From Ophiura sarsii (taxonomy: Eukaryota > Echinodermata > Ophiuroidea > Amphilepidida > Ophiuridae): a stretch of 64,000 nucleotides of DNA. The position numbers and the translations under genes are program-made. Each line of letters starts with the position of its first letter. Position 1 is the stretch's first letter. Shown here piece by piece: positions 44,897-56,089 of the stretch. The stretch lies in NCBI GenBank assembly GCA_035610835.1, contig CM069447.1:23609259-23673258 (forward strand), in the 5' to 3' direction. The notes beneath the pieces are model-generated. The model was given only the letters and a program-made list of their open reading frames with translations. It made no database searches and had not been told where the DNA came from.

Positions 44897-45369
44897 CTAA
44901 AAAAACACAAACAAGATGTATTAAATGCAAGAAATAAACAGTAAATAAATAATACTTTTTGGGGGGGGGGGGGGGGGCAATAATAGCCTAACCTTTTTCC
45001 CCACCCCAATTTTTGTCTGTATCCTCACCCCCATTTTTGTTGGTGTCCCCCACCCCACAAAAGAAATTGTTCTTACTCCCCGTTTGCCACCAAATGTCGA
45101 TGCTGGTTGACGCCCCTGTCTTGTGTGCGTTTCAACCAGCAAACGTAAACACACAACAGATTCTAAATCTAACCGTGGACCTTTTGCCAACTGTGGACCC
45201 GTCCACATTTCCAAACTAGGTGCATGGGGGCTGCAATTAAACACAAAATTGCATTTAAGAGAACGTTTAAATAAGGTCCTCAGTCACAGGTACCAAATAT
45301 ACCGTCCTAATACCGTCCGCGGTTGGTAATTTTGTAACAAAATAAAATTGCACGTAGGGGTGGGTATGG

Positions 45370-46400
45370 ATGCGGTCAGGATACTATTAATTTTGGGATA
45401 GGAAAGTCCTATACTAACGTAGCCTACGTAGCGAAAACGAACCCTTTTGCATATTTGAATAAATTATGGTAATCGTCCGGAATGCGTCCGTGACCGGCGT
45501 TTAACGCGTTTTTAAACGCGTTAATTAAAAACAATGTTTAACCAGGTTTAACGGAATTGTTAGTCAGCATAGGTTTGGGGGCGCTGTAGATTTACACAGA
45601 CGACGGTGGCCACGCGAAACCTACATTTTGAATTCGTAGTGAATAACACGTAATCGCGAATATTAAACTTATCATTTTGACAAATTCATCATAATTAGAA
45701 GAATTTTTATCGTTAACCGGGCGATGACTGTTAAAAATAATTCAAAATGGTGCCCTCCCGTTGCCATATTGGGTCGTCTGAGAGACGCGTGGCCAGCGTC
45801 GCGTCGTCTGCTACAATTACGCCTTATCGGTAGAACAGCGCCACCAATTCTATGCTGACTAAGTTCAATTTAAAAGTGGACCCGATCGGCAAACTCAGTG
45901 GCATACCCCTGATGCGGTCTAATCGGTATCTTACCAGGGATACTATTAATTTTGGGATAGGAAAGTCGTATACTAAACGTACGTAGCGAAAACGGTCCTT
46001 TTGAATATTTGAATAAATTATGATAATCGTCTGGAATGCATCGGTGACCGGCGTGTTAGTCAGCATAGAATTGGTGGCGCTATGCACGCGGTAGATTTAC
46101 ACACAGCTTGCTGTCAAAAAATGATACTGACACTGGAGTTGGTTATCCAACTCCAGCGGTTTTTGGATGAAATAATTTAGTTCCAACGTGTGATTAATTT
46201 TATGGGGTCATATAATCAAAATCCCGGGCAAAATCCATTGTTACATTGAAAGTAATGGAAATTCAAAATTAACGACCGCGGCCGTTCGTGTCTACCATCG
46301 TCTGCTACAATCACGGCTTATCAGTATAGCGCCATCAATTCTATGCTGACTAAAACTTTAATTTAAAAGTGGACCCGATCGGCAAGCTGAGAGGCATACC
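45370..46400. repeat. Intronic/intergenic direct repeats
   Basis: Blocks attaattttgggataggaaa (45387 and 45949), aaattatg-taatcgtc-ggaatgc (45466 and 46016) and ttctatgctgacta with aaagtggacccgatcggcaa (45849 and 46339) recur in the same order about 490-560 bases apart. Part of 45594-45812 also matches 39550-39835 (gacgacggtg, ccacgcgaaacct). No gene was recognised. Confidence 0.7.
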
Positions 46401-46412
46401 CCCTGATCTTAC

Positions 46413-46777
46413 CTGATGCCTGCCTGACGTTATCCAACGTTGACAAGGGTAGTGCGCAAGCTTGTCATTTTGACCGTCCGTGTTGTCAGCTCCGGGAAAC
46501 TTTTTCTCGATTGTGATCAGATCAATGAACCATCGTAGATCAGTTTTGTTCGCCATCCTCTCAATCCACACTTCAACGTTTTGTACGTCTTTTATTGTCG
46601 ACGTGATCTCAAGCTTGACTTTAGTTCCTTTGAATATCGATGCGCGGACCGTGTGATGTTCTGTTTCCGGTACATCCGCATCCTTGCCATAAAGCCGTAT
46701 GCACACTTCAGCTTGCTTTCTTTTAACATTTTGGCGTTCAACATTGCCCGTGTAAAACCAAATGGTGTAACTAAACT
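46413..46777 (-). CDS. PLAT/LH2-domain exon, polycystin-1-like
   Basis: A 365-nt minus-strand exon between gttcttcaacag and catcag/gtaaga. It begins with a phase-1 split codon and reads FSYTIWFYTG, then AEVCIRLYGKDADV, SIFKGTKVKLEI, VQNVEVWIERM, LRWFIDLITIEKKFPG and YPCQRWI. This is the full order of conserved blocks of a PLAT (LH2) beta-sandwich: the Y-x-V-x-x-x-TG entry strand, V-x-I-x-L-x-G, the WF-x-D-x-(I/V) core and the F/Y-PCxRW(L/I) end strand. The entry YTIWFYTG with VCIRLYG most resembles the intracellular PLAT domain after the first transmembrane segment in polycystin-1/REJ-type receptors. It is uninterrupted by stops. No GPS or transmembrane exon was identified nearby, so the host gene is partial here. 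Confidence 0.8.
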
Positions 46778-47060
46778 CTGTTGAAGAACATAATTATTAT
46801 ATATTGAAATAATATTAGACCGTTAGAGAGGAGCACCCCCTTTTTGCAAGTTGTTTTTGTTTGTTTGCTTGTTTGATGGGAGGGAGGGGGTGTTTGTTTG
46901 ATTGGTTGTTTGTTGGGGGTGTTTGTTTGTTTGTTTGTTTGTTTGTTTATGGGGTTTCTATCAACCCTTTTCACTTAACCTCAGATAAACTTGTCAGGAC
47001 ATGTATCGACCCATTCTCAACAACTCTGATGTTTCCAGTTTTGCAAGCCATGACATAATT

Positions 47061-47352
47061 GCCCGCTTAGGAGCGCTATTAATTCGGTCTGGTAAACCTA
47101 TTGTTATCAATTGCTACGAGAGGATTGCCCAGTGCGCGTGTACAACCTGGCAATCATATTTAAAATTCGGGGCGTGTACGAGCGGTACTACTTGCTAACT
47201 GCATGGGTGAGTTTCCATTATGTTGCAGCCGGTTGGTTGCACACGAGAATAATGTCATAAAGCAACCAGCTTTGATGGAAGGCGAATATTTAAATTTGGT
47301 ACAGGTTTTTTAGGACACAAATTTACATGAATTTATAGCGCTGCTAAGCGGG
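47061..47352. mobile_element. Short TIR element (MITE)
   Basis: About 292 bp with inverted ends gcccgcttaggagcgctatt and its imperfect mirror atagcgctgctaagcgggc. The ends match over about 26 bases; no TSD is evident. No coding sequence. Confidence 0.7.
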
Positions 47353-47904
47353 CCTTGTAGCCTGATGGGATCTTGATTAACAATCATCCTGGCACAATAC
47401 ATGGCAGATGAAATTCAATACCCAAAAATGCTATGTTCTCAACTCGTAATGGTGATTTTGTTCACTGTTAACTAAAAAAAAGAACTAAAAAGTGCCCTAA
47501 TCATCCCTTTTTTTTCAAAAGTTAGGACGAGAAACTAGTTTTTTTTTTTATTTGGCCTTACTTCCATTTTTTTCTAATTTTCATTTCATTCAGCCAGCAT
47601 GCTTATATAAGCTGGCCCGAGCATTTTGCTTGAGCCTGGTCAAGCGTGTGTCTGTACGGACCGACCACCGTTTAAACAAAGGAAAGGGACAGAAAGGAGA
47701 AAGGAAGACAGGCAAATTATTAGTTGGAAAATTGCAGTTGTTCACGCCGGTATGGGAACGCAACGCTTCTACCCACAAAATGTCCATGTAAATAAATAAA
47801 GCAGACGACACAAACAGAGTCACCAACAATGTGACAATCACCAAAGTTAAGTAGCTTCAGATCGGCAAGTTGGGTCTTAGTTTAACTATGGACTCATCAG
47901 TCGA
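47353..47904. other. No gene established
   Basis: It includes a minus-strand frame at 47590-47844 with a hydrophobic start (see rejected list). Otherwise AT-rich, nothing recognised. Confidence 0.45.
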
Positions 47905-48411
47905 CAGTAGCGTATCTCCCGGGGGTCAGGGGGGGGGGGGGGCAGAGTGCCCCCAGACGGGTTTGACCGGGAAGGCCAGCTCAAACTACCGGGCTAAAAA
48001 AGATCGGGAGAAGGGAAGAAGAGAGGAAGAAGGGAAGAAGTTAAAAGGGAAAAGGAAAGAGAAAATCTATGGGATTTACTTAATTCCCATCTAAATGACA
48101 ACTTTGCCCCTTGCCCAGTTTGATGACGGGCTATTGAGTATACAAAATGGCAAACGTTCTCATTTGTCCAGGAATATCATTATAGAAGCCCGTTTGAAAG
48201 AAAAAATGTACCTTAATAATAGCCAGATTCGTGTAGATATGTTGTTAAAAGTTCGCGCGCTGCGCGCGCACCAACTTTAGGATGCAACGTCATTCGCTAG
48301 AATAAACAAACCAACTGCGCGCGCAATTGTTTAACTTAATAGGGTCGAACTGGTGTTCACCGGGTAAAAATACCCTTTATCCCCCTGAAAAAGACCCCAG
48401 ATACGCCACTG
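47905..48411. mobile_element. hAT-like element with degenerate ends
   Basis: Ends cagtagcgtatctcc...gggggtc and gacccc-agatacgccactg are inverted with a few differences. The interior has a G-run (47930-47942) and a GCGCGCTGCGCGCGC palindrome near 48253. Flanks do not show a convincing 8-bp duplication (tcagtcga versus gtcggatc). Confidence 0.6.
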
Positions 48412-48448
48412 GTCGGATCCAGGATTTTGTATAAACTATAACGGAAGT

Positions 48449-48718
48449 CAGGGGCGGATCCAGGGGATGCTGCGGTGGCTGCAGCACCCCGGGGTATGAA
48501 GAAGAAAAAAGAAGAAAAAAGGGGAGAAAGAAAAAGGAAAGGGGGGGGGGGGGGGGGAAAGGAAAGGTGACAAAAAAGGAAAGATAAGAGAAGAAAAGGA
48601 AACGGTAAAGAAAGGCAATATTGGGCTATAGAACAAGAAAAGGGCCTGATCAATTGCATTTTTGGGGGATCGTCTTTTCACAGCACCCCGGGGTGTGACC
48701 ATCCTGTATGCGCCCTTG
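48449..48718. mobile_element. hAT-like MITE, 270 bp, perfect 8-bp TSD
   Basis: Starts caggggcggatccagggg and ends catcctgtatgcgcccttg, flanked by ACGGAAGT on both sides (48441-48448 and 48719-48726). Just inside both ends gcagcaccccgggg / gcaccccggggtgtg blocks face each other, with a poly-G tract (48541-48557) in between. Confidence 0.85.
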
Positions 48719-49117
48719 ACGGAAGTAGTGCGGTTGGTTTAATTTAACGACATTATCTACGAGGGTCATTCAATAAGGTTCTACCTCCTACCTCATAACT
48801 TTTCTATTATACAAGCCAGTTGTATGAAATATTCCACAATTGAAGCTTTGAATCTCAGCTACAAACTTATAGTAGATTGGTCTGAAAACTCATTTTACTT
48901 TTCTTGATATGCAGAAAGAAAGAAAAAACTTCCATTCTGTGCGACGGAAACGAGTAAAATCAGCCAAATGTCTCCTAAGTGCTATTCATTTGGCCAATTC
49001 TAAGAGAAAAAATGTACCTATCGGTCAATTACAATCGTTCTAAGTTAAAAATATCTCTTCCACCGATTTAAAACAATACAAGTGACTTATTTCACGGCTG
49101 AAAATGCCCTCTAATCA

Positions 49118-50280
49118 GGGGCGTCATATGGGTGGGGGACTAGGGGACACGTCCCCCCCCCCCCCCCCACACTTTTCAAAGTGGGGGGACATAATAGCAG
49201 ATGTCCCCCCCCCCCCCCCCCCACTTTTTTGAATAAACCTGAGGCTGAAAGTGTCTAATTATGATGATGATGAGTGATGATGATGCCCCCTCAAAAGAAG
49301 CCATTTTTTGCGCGGATTAGTTTCAATGTTTAATTATTTAAACTTAACAACATGGTTTCAGGACCATTTTAGTGAAGAAAAAAAACAATTTTTGCCCGCT
49401 TCGTGCGAGTTGGCAATGTTTCTTTATTCAAGTTATACAAAGATGGCTTAAGGAACGTTTTTCTGGACCATTTTAGATTAAAAAAACTGACAGTTTAAAC
49501 ATTATGGCTCAGGAACATTTTTCTGGAGCTTTTTAGTGTTAAAATAGCCATATTTGTTCGCGCCTCGCTCGAAATGGTTTCAATGTTTATTCAGGCTTAT
49601 AAGATATGTTTCAGGAACGTTTTCTGGACCATTTTTGCGCGTTTCGTGCGAATTGGTTTCATTATTTTATTTCAAGCTTAAACAAAATGGCTTCATAACG
49701 TTTTCCCGGACCATTTTAGTGTTAAATAACCATTTTTGCGCGCTACGCACAAATTATGTTCAATGTTTTATTATTCAAGCTTAACAGGATTGCTTCAGGA
49801 ACGTTTTCAAGATCATTTCAGTGTAAAAAAAAACCCAATTTTTTGCTCGCTAATTTGAATGTTTTTTATTCAAGCTTAACAAGATGGCTTCAGGAACGGG
49901 TTTCTAGACCATTTTAGTGTTAAAATAACCAATTTTTGCGCGCTACGCGCATATTAGTTTCACTGTTTATTTATTATTCAAGCTTAACAAGATGGATTCA
50001 GGAACGTTTTTTTAAACATTTCTTTTTACAATAATTTTTTTTTCACGCTCAGCGGGAATTATTTTAACTACTTTGTTATTAAATTGGAACAAGATGGCTT
50101 CAAAAACGTTGTCTGTACCTTATTAGTATTAAAATAGTTATTTTTTGCGCGCTAGCAAATCAGCTTCACTGATTAATTATCAGTAAAGCGTAACAACATT
50201 TCTTCAGGAACGGTTTTTAAACCTACAATAGCCAATATGTTCGCGCTCCGCGCGAATCCTTTTAAATTTATGCGCTTTTC
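49118..50280. repeat. hAT-related GCGC-rich degenerate array, partial
   Basis: Starts with a hAT-like end (caggggcgtcatatggg), two poly-C runs (49155-49168, 49205-49222), then degenerate units sharing gcgcgctacgcgc, gaacgtttttctggaccatt, tagtgttaaaa and caagcttaacaagatggctt with the interior of the hAT copies at 35.4 and 40.2 kb. No matching right terminus was found. Confidence 0.7.
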
Positions 50281-50309
50281 AAAACCCTTACGCCATGTTG
50301 CAAACCGAA

Positions 50310-51230
50310 ATCTCGTGTGGCGACCCAAAATCTCGCCTCGAAATCTTATATTGTGCATGGTCACTTATCACTACTAGGGTTGCAAGGATATCGTTATATT
50401 TGTTATGGTCATGATACGAGATTTCGGGGCCGCAATACGAGATTTCGGGTCGCGATACGCGATGCGAGTCCGCGATACGAAATGAAACACGCGACACGAA
50501 ATCTCGTATTGCGTGTCTCGCCCTCGAGTCACGTATCGCGGCCCGAAATCTCGTGATGCGTTTTTCGTATCTCGACCAGAAATTTCTCGTAAGAGATTTA
50601 TACCGCAAAATGATACCCGAACTTCGCCTCAAAATCTTATCATGTGCATGGTCACTCATCACTACTAGGGATTCAAGGATTTCGTTATAGATTTCGTGGT
50701 CGTGATATGAGATTCTGGGCCGCAATACGTGATTTCGGGGCCGCAATACGTGATTTCAGGAGGCGATACGCGATGCGAGTGCGCGGTACGAAATATAACA
50801 CGCGACACGAAATCTCGTATTGGGCGTGTCGCGCCCTCGAGTCGCGTATCGCGGCTCGAAATTTCGTGTCGCGTGTTTCGTATCTCGACCAGAAATTTCG
50901 CGTAAGAGATTTATACCGCAAAATGATACCCGAATTTCGCCTCAAAATCTTATAATGTGCATGGTCACTCATCACTACTAGGGTTTCAAGGATTTCGTTA
51001 TAGATTTCGTGGTCGTGATATGAGATTTCGGGGCCGCAATACGTGATTTCAGGACGCGATACGCGATGCGAGTGCGCGGTACGAAATATAGCACGCGACA
51101 CGAAATCTCGTATTGGCCGTGTCGCGCTCTCGAGTCGCGTATCGCGGCCCGAAATCTCGTGTCGCGTGTTTCGTATCTCGACCCAAAATTTCGCGTAAGA
51201 GTTTATACCGCTTAATCTCGGCTCGCGATA
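50310..51230. repeat. ~300-bp tandem array rich in CGAAATCTCG motifs
   Basis: Three units anchored by catggtcactcatcactact at 50356, 50647 and 50960 (periods about 291 and 313). Each contains many short CG-flanked words: gagatttcgggg, cgatacgcgatgcgag, acacgaaatctcgtattg, ctcgagtcgcgtatcgcgg. Arg/Ser/Ile-rich open frames on both strands follow the array and are not proteins. Confidence 0.9.
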
Positions 51231-51594
51231 TGAAACACATGAGACAAAATTTCGGGTCGCGATACGCGGCTTGAGGTGGAATCACGAAATGAAGCTTTGT
51301 ATTTAACCGTTAGGTTGCCAAGTAGAACCACGCTCTTCGAGTGGTTAGCTGGTTGGGGATATGGGTGAGGGATGGGATGGGGATGAATGGACACTTTCTC
51401 ACATAGACTCACGCAAGCGTCACGCAAGCTTCACGCATGGACACATCCGGTTGATAGGCTTTGAAAAACCAATATCACTCTAAACAAACATTAAAATGAA
51501 ATGTTTGGTTGAAGTTCGAAAATCTATATAATACGGTAAGTATTTGAACTACATTCACGAATTGACCAATTGACCATGTGGGTGAATTACTTAC

Positions 51595-51693
51595 TATTTT
51601 TGGGAATGGAATCGATAAAGCATCGTAAAAACAAGAGGTAAAGTTATTTGTGTTACCTGAGTTATGTCTCACCTTCCATAATGCATCGACTGA
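51595..51693 (-). CDS. Candidate 99-nt exon, function unknown
   Basis: On the minus strand a strong polypyrimidine tract and acceptor (ttcttctttcag) is followed by exactly 33 open codons (SVDALWKVRHNSG ... FPKI) and a consensus donor gtaagt. No family is recognised. It could be an upstream exon of the gene holding the PLAT exon, which lies on the same strand 4.8 kb further on, but nothing ties the two together beyond strand. Confidence 0.25.
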
Positions 51694-52228
51694 CTGAAAG
51701 AAGAAAAAAATTATATAAAATTAAATCAGAGTTAAGGGAGTAAGGTTGTAGCAATAAAGCTAACATGGGGGAAACGTTAGATAAATAATGTGTGTGCCGT
51801 GCCCGGGGGCGAATTTATTAACCGTACACACTCACTGTATAAATGTGTTGCTGTACAATGTACATGTGCTATGCGCTTTACTCCGTCAGGTATCAAATGT
51901 TGTTTACGGTAACGAACATCGCTGCCCGGGGAACGATCCCAAGCCGTTGAGCCCGGAGTCGAGATAGTAACTAGTAACACCAAAAACATGATTTTTGTTG
52001 TTGAAATTGGTTAACAATTGGCTCCCAAAACAGCAAAAAACCGCTCAAATTTTGTTTAAAAATGTCGCTAGAATTGCACGATATTGTGTGCATGGTGGGC
52101 GCGTTGCCGCGTCATACGCACACACACCCATGCAGTATGGACCGGCAATCAATGGAGTAATGTTGTGACTTTACTGACTTAAAGCCACGGGAGATGGTTT
52201 AGGATTGGCCTAGGGTTTATAGTTAAAG

Positions 52229-52404
52229 GATAATGACTACGTATGAGTTGTTTAGAGGTAACAGTGAAGAATCAAAACATTTTTCATTTTGGAACCGAGT
52301 AATTTCATGAGGGGCGTAGCACCGAGGAAAATTCCGAGGTCCCAAAGTGAAATGATAAGATTCTTCACAGTTACCGACAAAACAACTGATCAAAGTCATT
52401 ATCT
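52229..52404. mobile_element. Hairpin MITE, ~176 bp
   Basis: Inverted repeat: ggataatgacta ... gaggtaacagtgaagaatc on the left mirrors gattcttcacagttaccgac ... agtcattatct on the right, with a GC-containing loop at 52310-52345 (gaggaaaattcc). No coding sequence. Confidence 0.75.
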
Positions 52405-52769
52405 GATTCAAAACCGTTAATTGAAATCGTCATTTTACGATACTGGACGGTACTTGTACTTCATTACTCATTATCGGCAATTTAACCATGCTTTACACAT
52501 TACATATCGATCAATCCGATCGAAAATCGTGCAAGCGAACCAATCACACGTCGCGTAACTACTATACGTTGTGCAAATACGCCATGCGTTCGTGGCATTA
52601 CGCGAATTGTTTTGGTGATCGAACTTGATACCAATTATACGCGGGTGACCAATGTTTACGCGGAGGTACTCGGTTGTCCGTTAGTAACCTGTGATTACTT
52701 GTGCGTAGCAGTAAATGACGGCATTTGATTGGGTCGCACGTTCATGAGGTTTTAAATGCGGTATAAGTA

Positions 52770-53140
52770 CGGGTGGGGTTAATAAAACAACGTGGTTTGA
52801 TGAAGGTAGGGTTAATGAAGTAATGTGGTGTAATCTAAGGGACCAGGGGTCAATGAAGTAATGTGGTTTGAGACGTAGGCGGTTAATAAAAGAATGTGGC
52901 ATAACCATAGATTTATAAATCTATGGTGATAGCGCATGGGAGGACCATGAGGTAATGAAATAATGTGGTTTTATATAAGAATAAACTATGTGATATAGCT
53001 TGGGGGAAGGGTGTTAATGAAGTATGGTATAAGCTACGGAAGGGCTAATGACGGGAGATGCCGGGTAAGTAATGTAGTTTAAGCAGCGGGAGGGACAGGG
53101 GAATGAATTAATTTTCTTATGAAAGTATATTAGCTACGAA
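52770..53140. repeat. Degenerate ~45-bp repeat (ttaatgaagtaatgtggt)
   Basis: At least seven loose units of ggttaatgaagtaatgtggt. The same theme returns at 56090-57110 with G-rich linkers (ggtgtgggggg) and gccacgggaaatggttta blocks, so the two areas belong to one family. Confidence 0.65.
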
Positions 53141-53189
53141 ATATGGCATGGCGGTAGATTAATAATGTAGTAGGCGAAACTGCGTAATG

Positions 53190-54999
53190 CAACATACATT
53201 CTAGACTTAAATAGTGTTATTACGCTTTAATCGGTCATTGATTTCACTAGTAGTAGATCAAACACACATCTTCGCACATACCTTTGCAAATAAGCACCTG
53301 CCACACCGGAATGTTAGTTACGTAAGTTAACTAGTTGTTCGGTTGTCATAAAGCGTCTGCTATCACGTCCACAGCACCAGTTGTAAAGGATTGTTTTGGA
53401 CTCACATAGATCAATTAATAAGCCTAGCCTGCTATATATGCAGTAGTCGACTATAACACGCCACGCCTACCATATCATAGGTGCGCCTCTATAGCTTCAC
53501 AAAACGTCGACCTCGAAAAATCCAAACACGACACTGTCGACGAACTTTCACGAACTTTCATTTAGTACTTCAATAATTCACCGAAAGCCCTGAACACTTT
53601 CCACGCGTCTATTAGAAACCTTTTCCAATTGTCAAAGTGCATCACAAGGATTACTGAACCAAATACTAGGCATGTTTGTTACAATGCGTTCTGGTGCTAC
53701 GTTCTGGTGCTATATCGTTATTTAAAATTCTCCAAAAGTAGCCGAAAACTTGCCACGAAATGCCATTTTGAGCTAAAAATGTGTGTGTTTTGTTAATGTT
53801 GCGTCGATTCTACAAAAAAGGTCTATTTTTTATTAACATGTGTTATGATCACTTTCTCTTATTGTTATTATCTGAAGAGTAAAATCCATTTATTTTGATT
53901 GCCGGACTACGATGTGATAACAGATGGGTTGGTACATTAGTTTGAGTAGTGCCGGTATACATTACTCAAGATATGGACATATAATATATTATTGAATAAA
54001 TGTCCATCTTATTGCACCAATTTATTGCATTTTTTTGGAATATTGCCAATTTTTAGTCCCTTTGGAAATGTTTACGCCAATGTTTCTTGGAAATTATTTT
54101 AGCCTTGCTCACCTTGGATATAAAACAAGGCTGGTTTATTAGTCAATCGGAATTATTCCCAATTCAAATTACGCAACAACAAAACAGTTCCTGTACATGG
54201 CGGCTAAAAGATCGTAATCAGTAAAAACAAGGTCTTCTAAAAAACTGGCCTCGACGCCAAAGGATAACGATAGGGCTCAAGTTCAAAGTGATTATTTTAG
54301 TTTGCTGTTCACGTTCAGGTCAAAATTAAGGATTCCAAATGTTTTAATTATTTGAAATATTTTGATGAACAAGAACATGACATACATGTAGTTGTAAAAT
54401 GATTAAAAGCGCAGTCCCATACCAGATGGGTTGTGACCACTTGTTCCAAAATGAAGAAAGTAATATCATATTATTAATAATTAATAATTAAAGTCGCCTC
54501 GTCCGTCTTTTGTATGAATCATGACCAAATTAATTTGTATCTTTCAACACGGAGTGAATGTTCTCGCCCGCCCGACAACAATTACAATACTACGTAGGTT
54601 TGCGAATTATAAGCACAAAAAATATATATCCAGGTTTTTTTTCAAGACATGAAATCGACGATTTACACATACGCGTATATTCTCAAAGAAAATGGTAACA
54701 CTTGTTTACTATTTACTATCATTTTCGTTATCGACACGCACTGTGATCGCCACGAGAGCATGTTGATTTAGGATCAGCCCTTGGTGGTTGGTTGTGTCAG
54801 GGACTTTCCCTGGTTGTGTTAAATCTCAAGCTCGCTCCATCTCAGTGCACCCAGTGTCGGGCCCAGTGTATACCTGTGTATTCCCATGAATGCTAAATGT
54901 GTCCTTGGCACTGTTACCAAGGATAGTGAAATCCAATCACTTGTCGTTTACCACGTTAGGAGCTCTTCTATGCTCTTACGTACTAAAATAACACTGTTT
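53190..54999. other. Intergenic, nothing recognised
   Basis: Mostly unique AT-rich DNA. No coding exon, RNA or bounded mobile element was recognised. Confidence 0.5.
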
Positions 55000-55007
55000 T
55001 CGATTGG

Positions 55008-55509
55008 CAGTGGCGTAACCAGCGGAGGGGGGGCAGGGGGGGGCGGGAGCCCCCCCCCCCCCCACTTGGAACCCTTGCCCCCCCCCCCCCCCCCCCCCGC
55101 TTGCCCCCCCCCCCCAAATGAAATCAAGTACGGCTGTAAATGAAATTTACAAACAAAGTACACACCAAATCCCCCCAATAATGACATCGTGTCGGTTGAG
55201 ACATCGTGTCGGTTGACATCGTGTCGGTTCATTTGACGAAAGGAATCATGGAATTATGATGGTCAAAAGTACACATATGAAAAATATTCGCGCGCTACGC
55301 GCGCATATGTCTTCCCAAAATGAAATAATCTTTGGTACAAGCTTGTTTAGAGCCAAAATGTAGCTCAATTGTCCAAAAAGTAGCTGTAAAATCGAAAATT
55401 TTCGCGCGCTACGCGAAAATCACTTTACTCAAAACAAATCTTACGAGCCCCCATTTCAAGTCACTGCCCCTTCTTGCCCCCCAAATGAAAAAGTCTAGTT
55501 ATGCCACTG
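55008..55509. mobile_element. hAT-like element, perfect 8-bp TSD
   Basis: 502 bp starting cagtggcgtaaccagcgg and ending agtctagttatgccactg, flanked by TCGATTGG on both sides (55000-55007 and 55510-55517). It holds long C/G runs (55050-55060, 55078-55098, 55106-55116), three gacatcgtgtcggtt repeats (55183-55230) and GCGCGCTACGCGCGC palindromes (55290, 55404). Confidence 0.9.
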
Positions 55510-56089
55510 TCGATTGGATGTGAATATCGTTTATATCAGTCTATTGGCGTATTCAAGCCAATCATGAATCGTACATTTTGTAGCCAATCATTTATCACTT
55601 AACGCGAAACGTCGTCATGAGCGCTACAAACACCGATGTTACAAATTAATCGATTGGACGTGAATATCGTTTTTATTACTCAAGCCAATCATTGATCGTA
55701 CTTATATGTTTGTTTGTTTATTTGTTATCCTTATTTCTCCGTTAGTTGTGATCAAAGTGGCGCCTAATTTGCATGAAAGATAGCGGAAATAACGGGAAGG
55801 GTGTTAAAGTTTATTTCAGTGAAATTGGTTAACAATTGGGTCCAAAACAGCAAAAAAACTCTCAGATTTGGCTCATAAATGCCACTAGAATTGAACAACA
55901 TTGTGCGTTGAGCGTATTACCGCGTAATCATACCGTGCATGTTTGCGCAAGGGCTCACTGCCGCGGCACGCACTCCTACACATGGCGCAGCGAAGCCACA
56001 CGGGAAATGGTTATAGGCCTGCAACAGTTGGTATGGGGTGTCGGGGTGTGTTGGGGTGTGTGTGTGGTGGGTGGGGGGCGTTGTAAAAC

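Noticed and set aside
46350..46412. Extension of the PLAT reading frame past 46413 (GGMPLSLPIGSTFKL)
   Set aside because: It lies beyond a good gtaaga donor and the same peptide arises at 45890 from a duplicated non-coding segment.
47590..47844. Minus-strand frame starting with a hydrophobic segment, considered as the transmembrane exon before the PLAT exon
   Set aside because: An upstream stop and weak acceptor, no basic WARRxD-like segment after the membrane span, and its only plausible donor leaves phase 0 whereas the PLAT exon needs phase 1.
51777..51989. Minus-strand frame with a signal-peptide-like start
   Set aside because: The middle is a GC palindrome (gggatcgttcccc, ccgggctcaacgg) that looks like a structured RNA or SINE head rather than coding sequence. 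Neither reading could be supported well enough to list.
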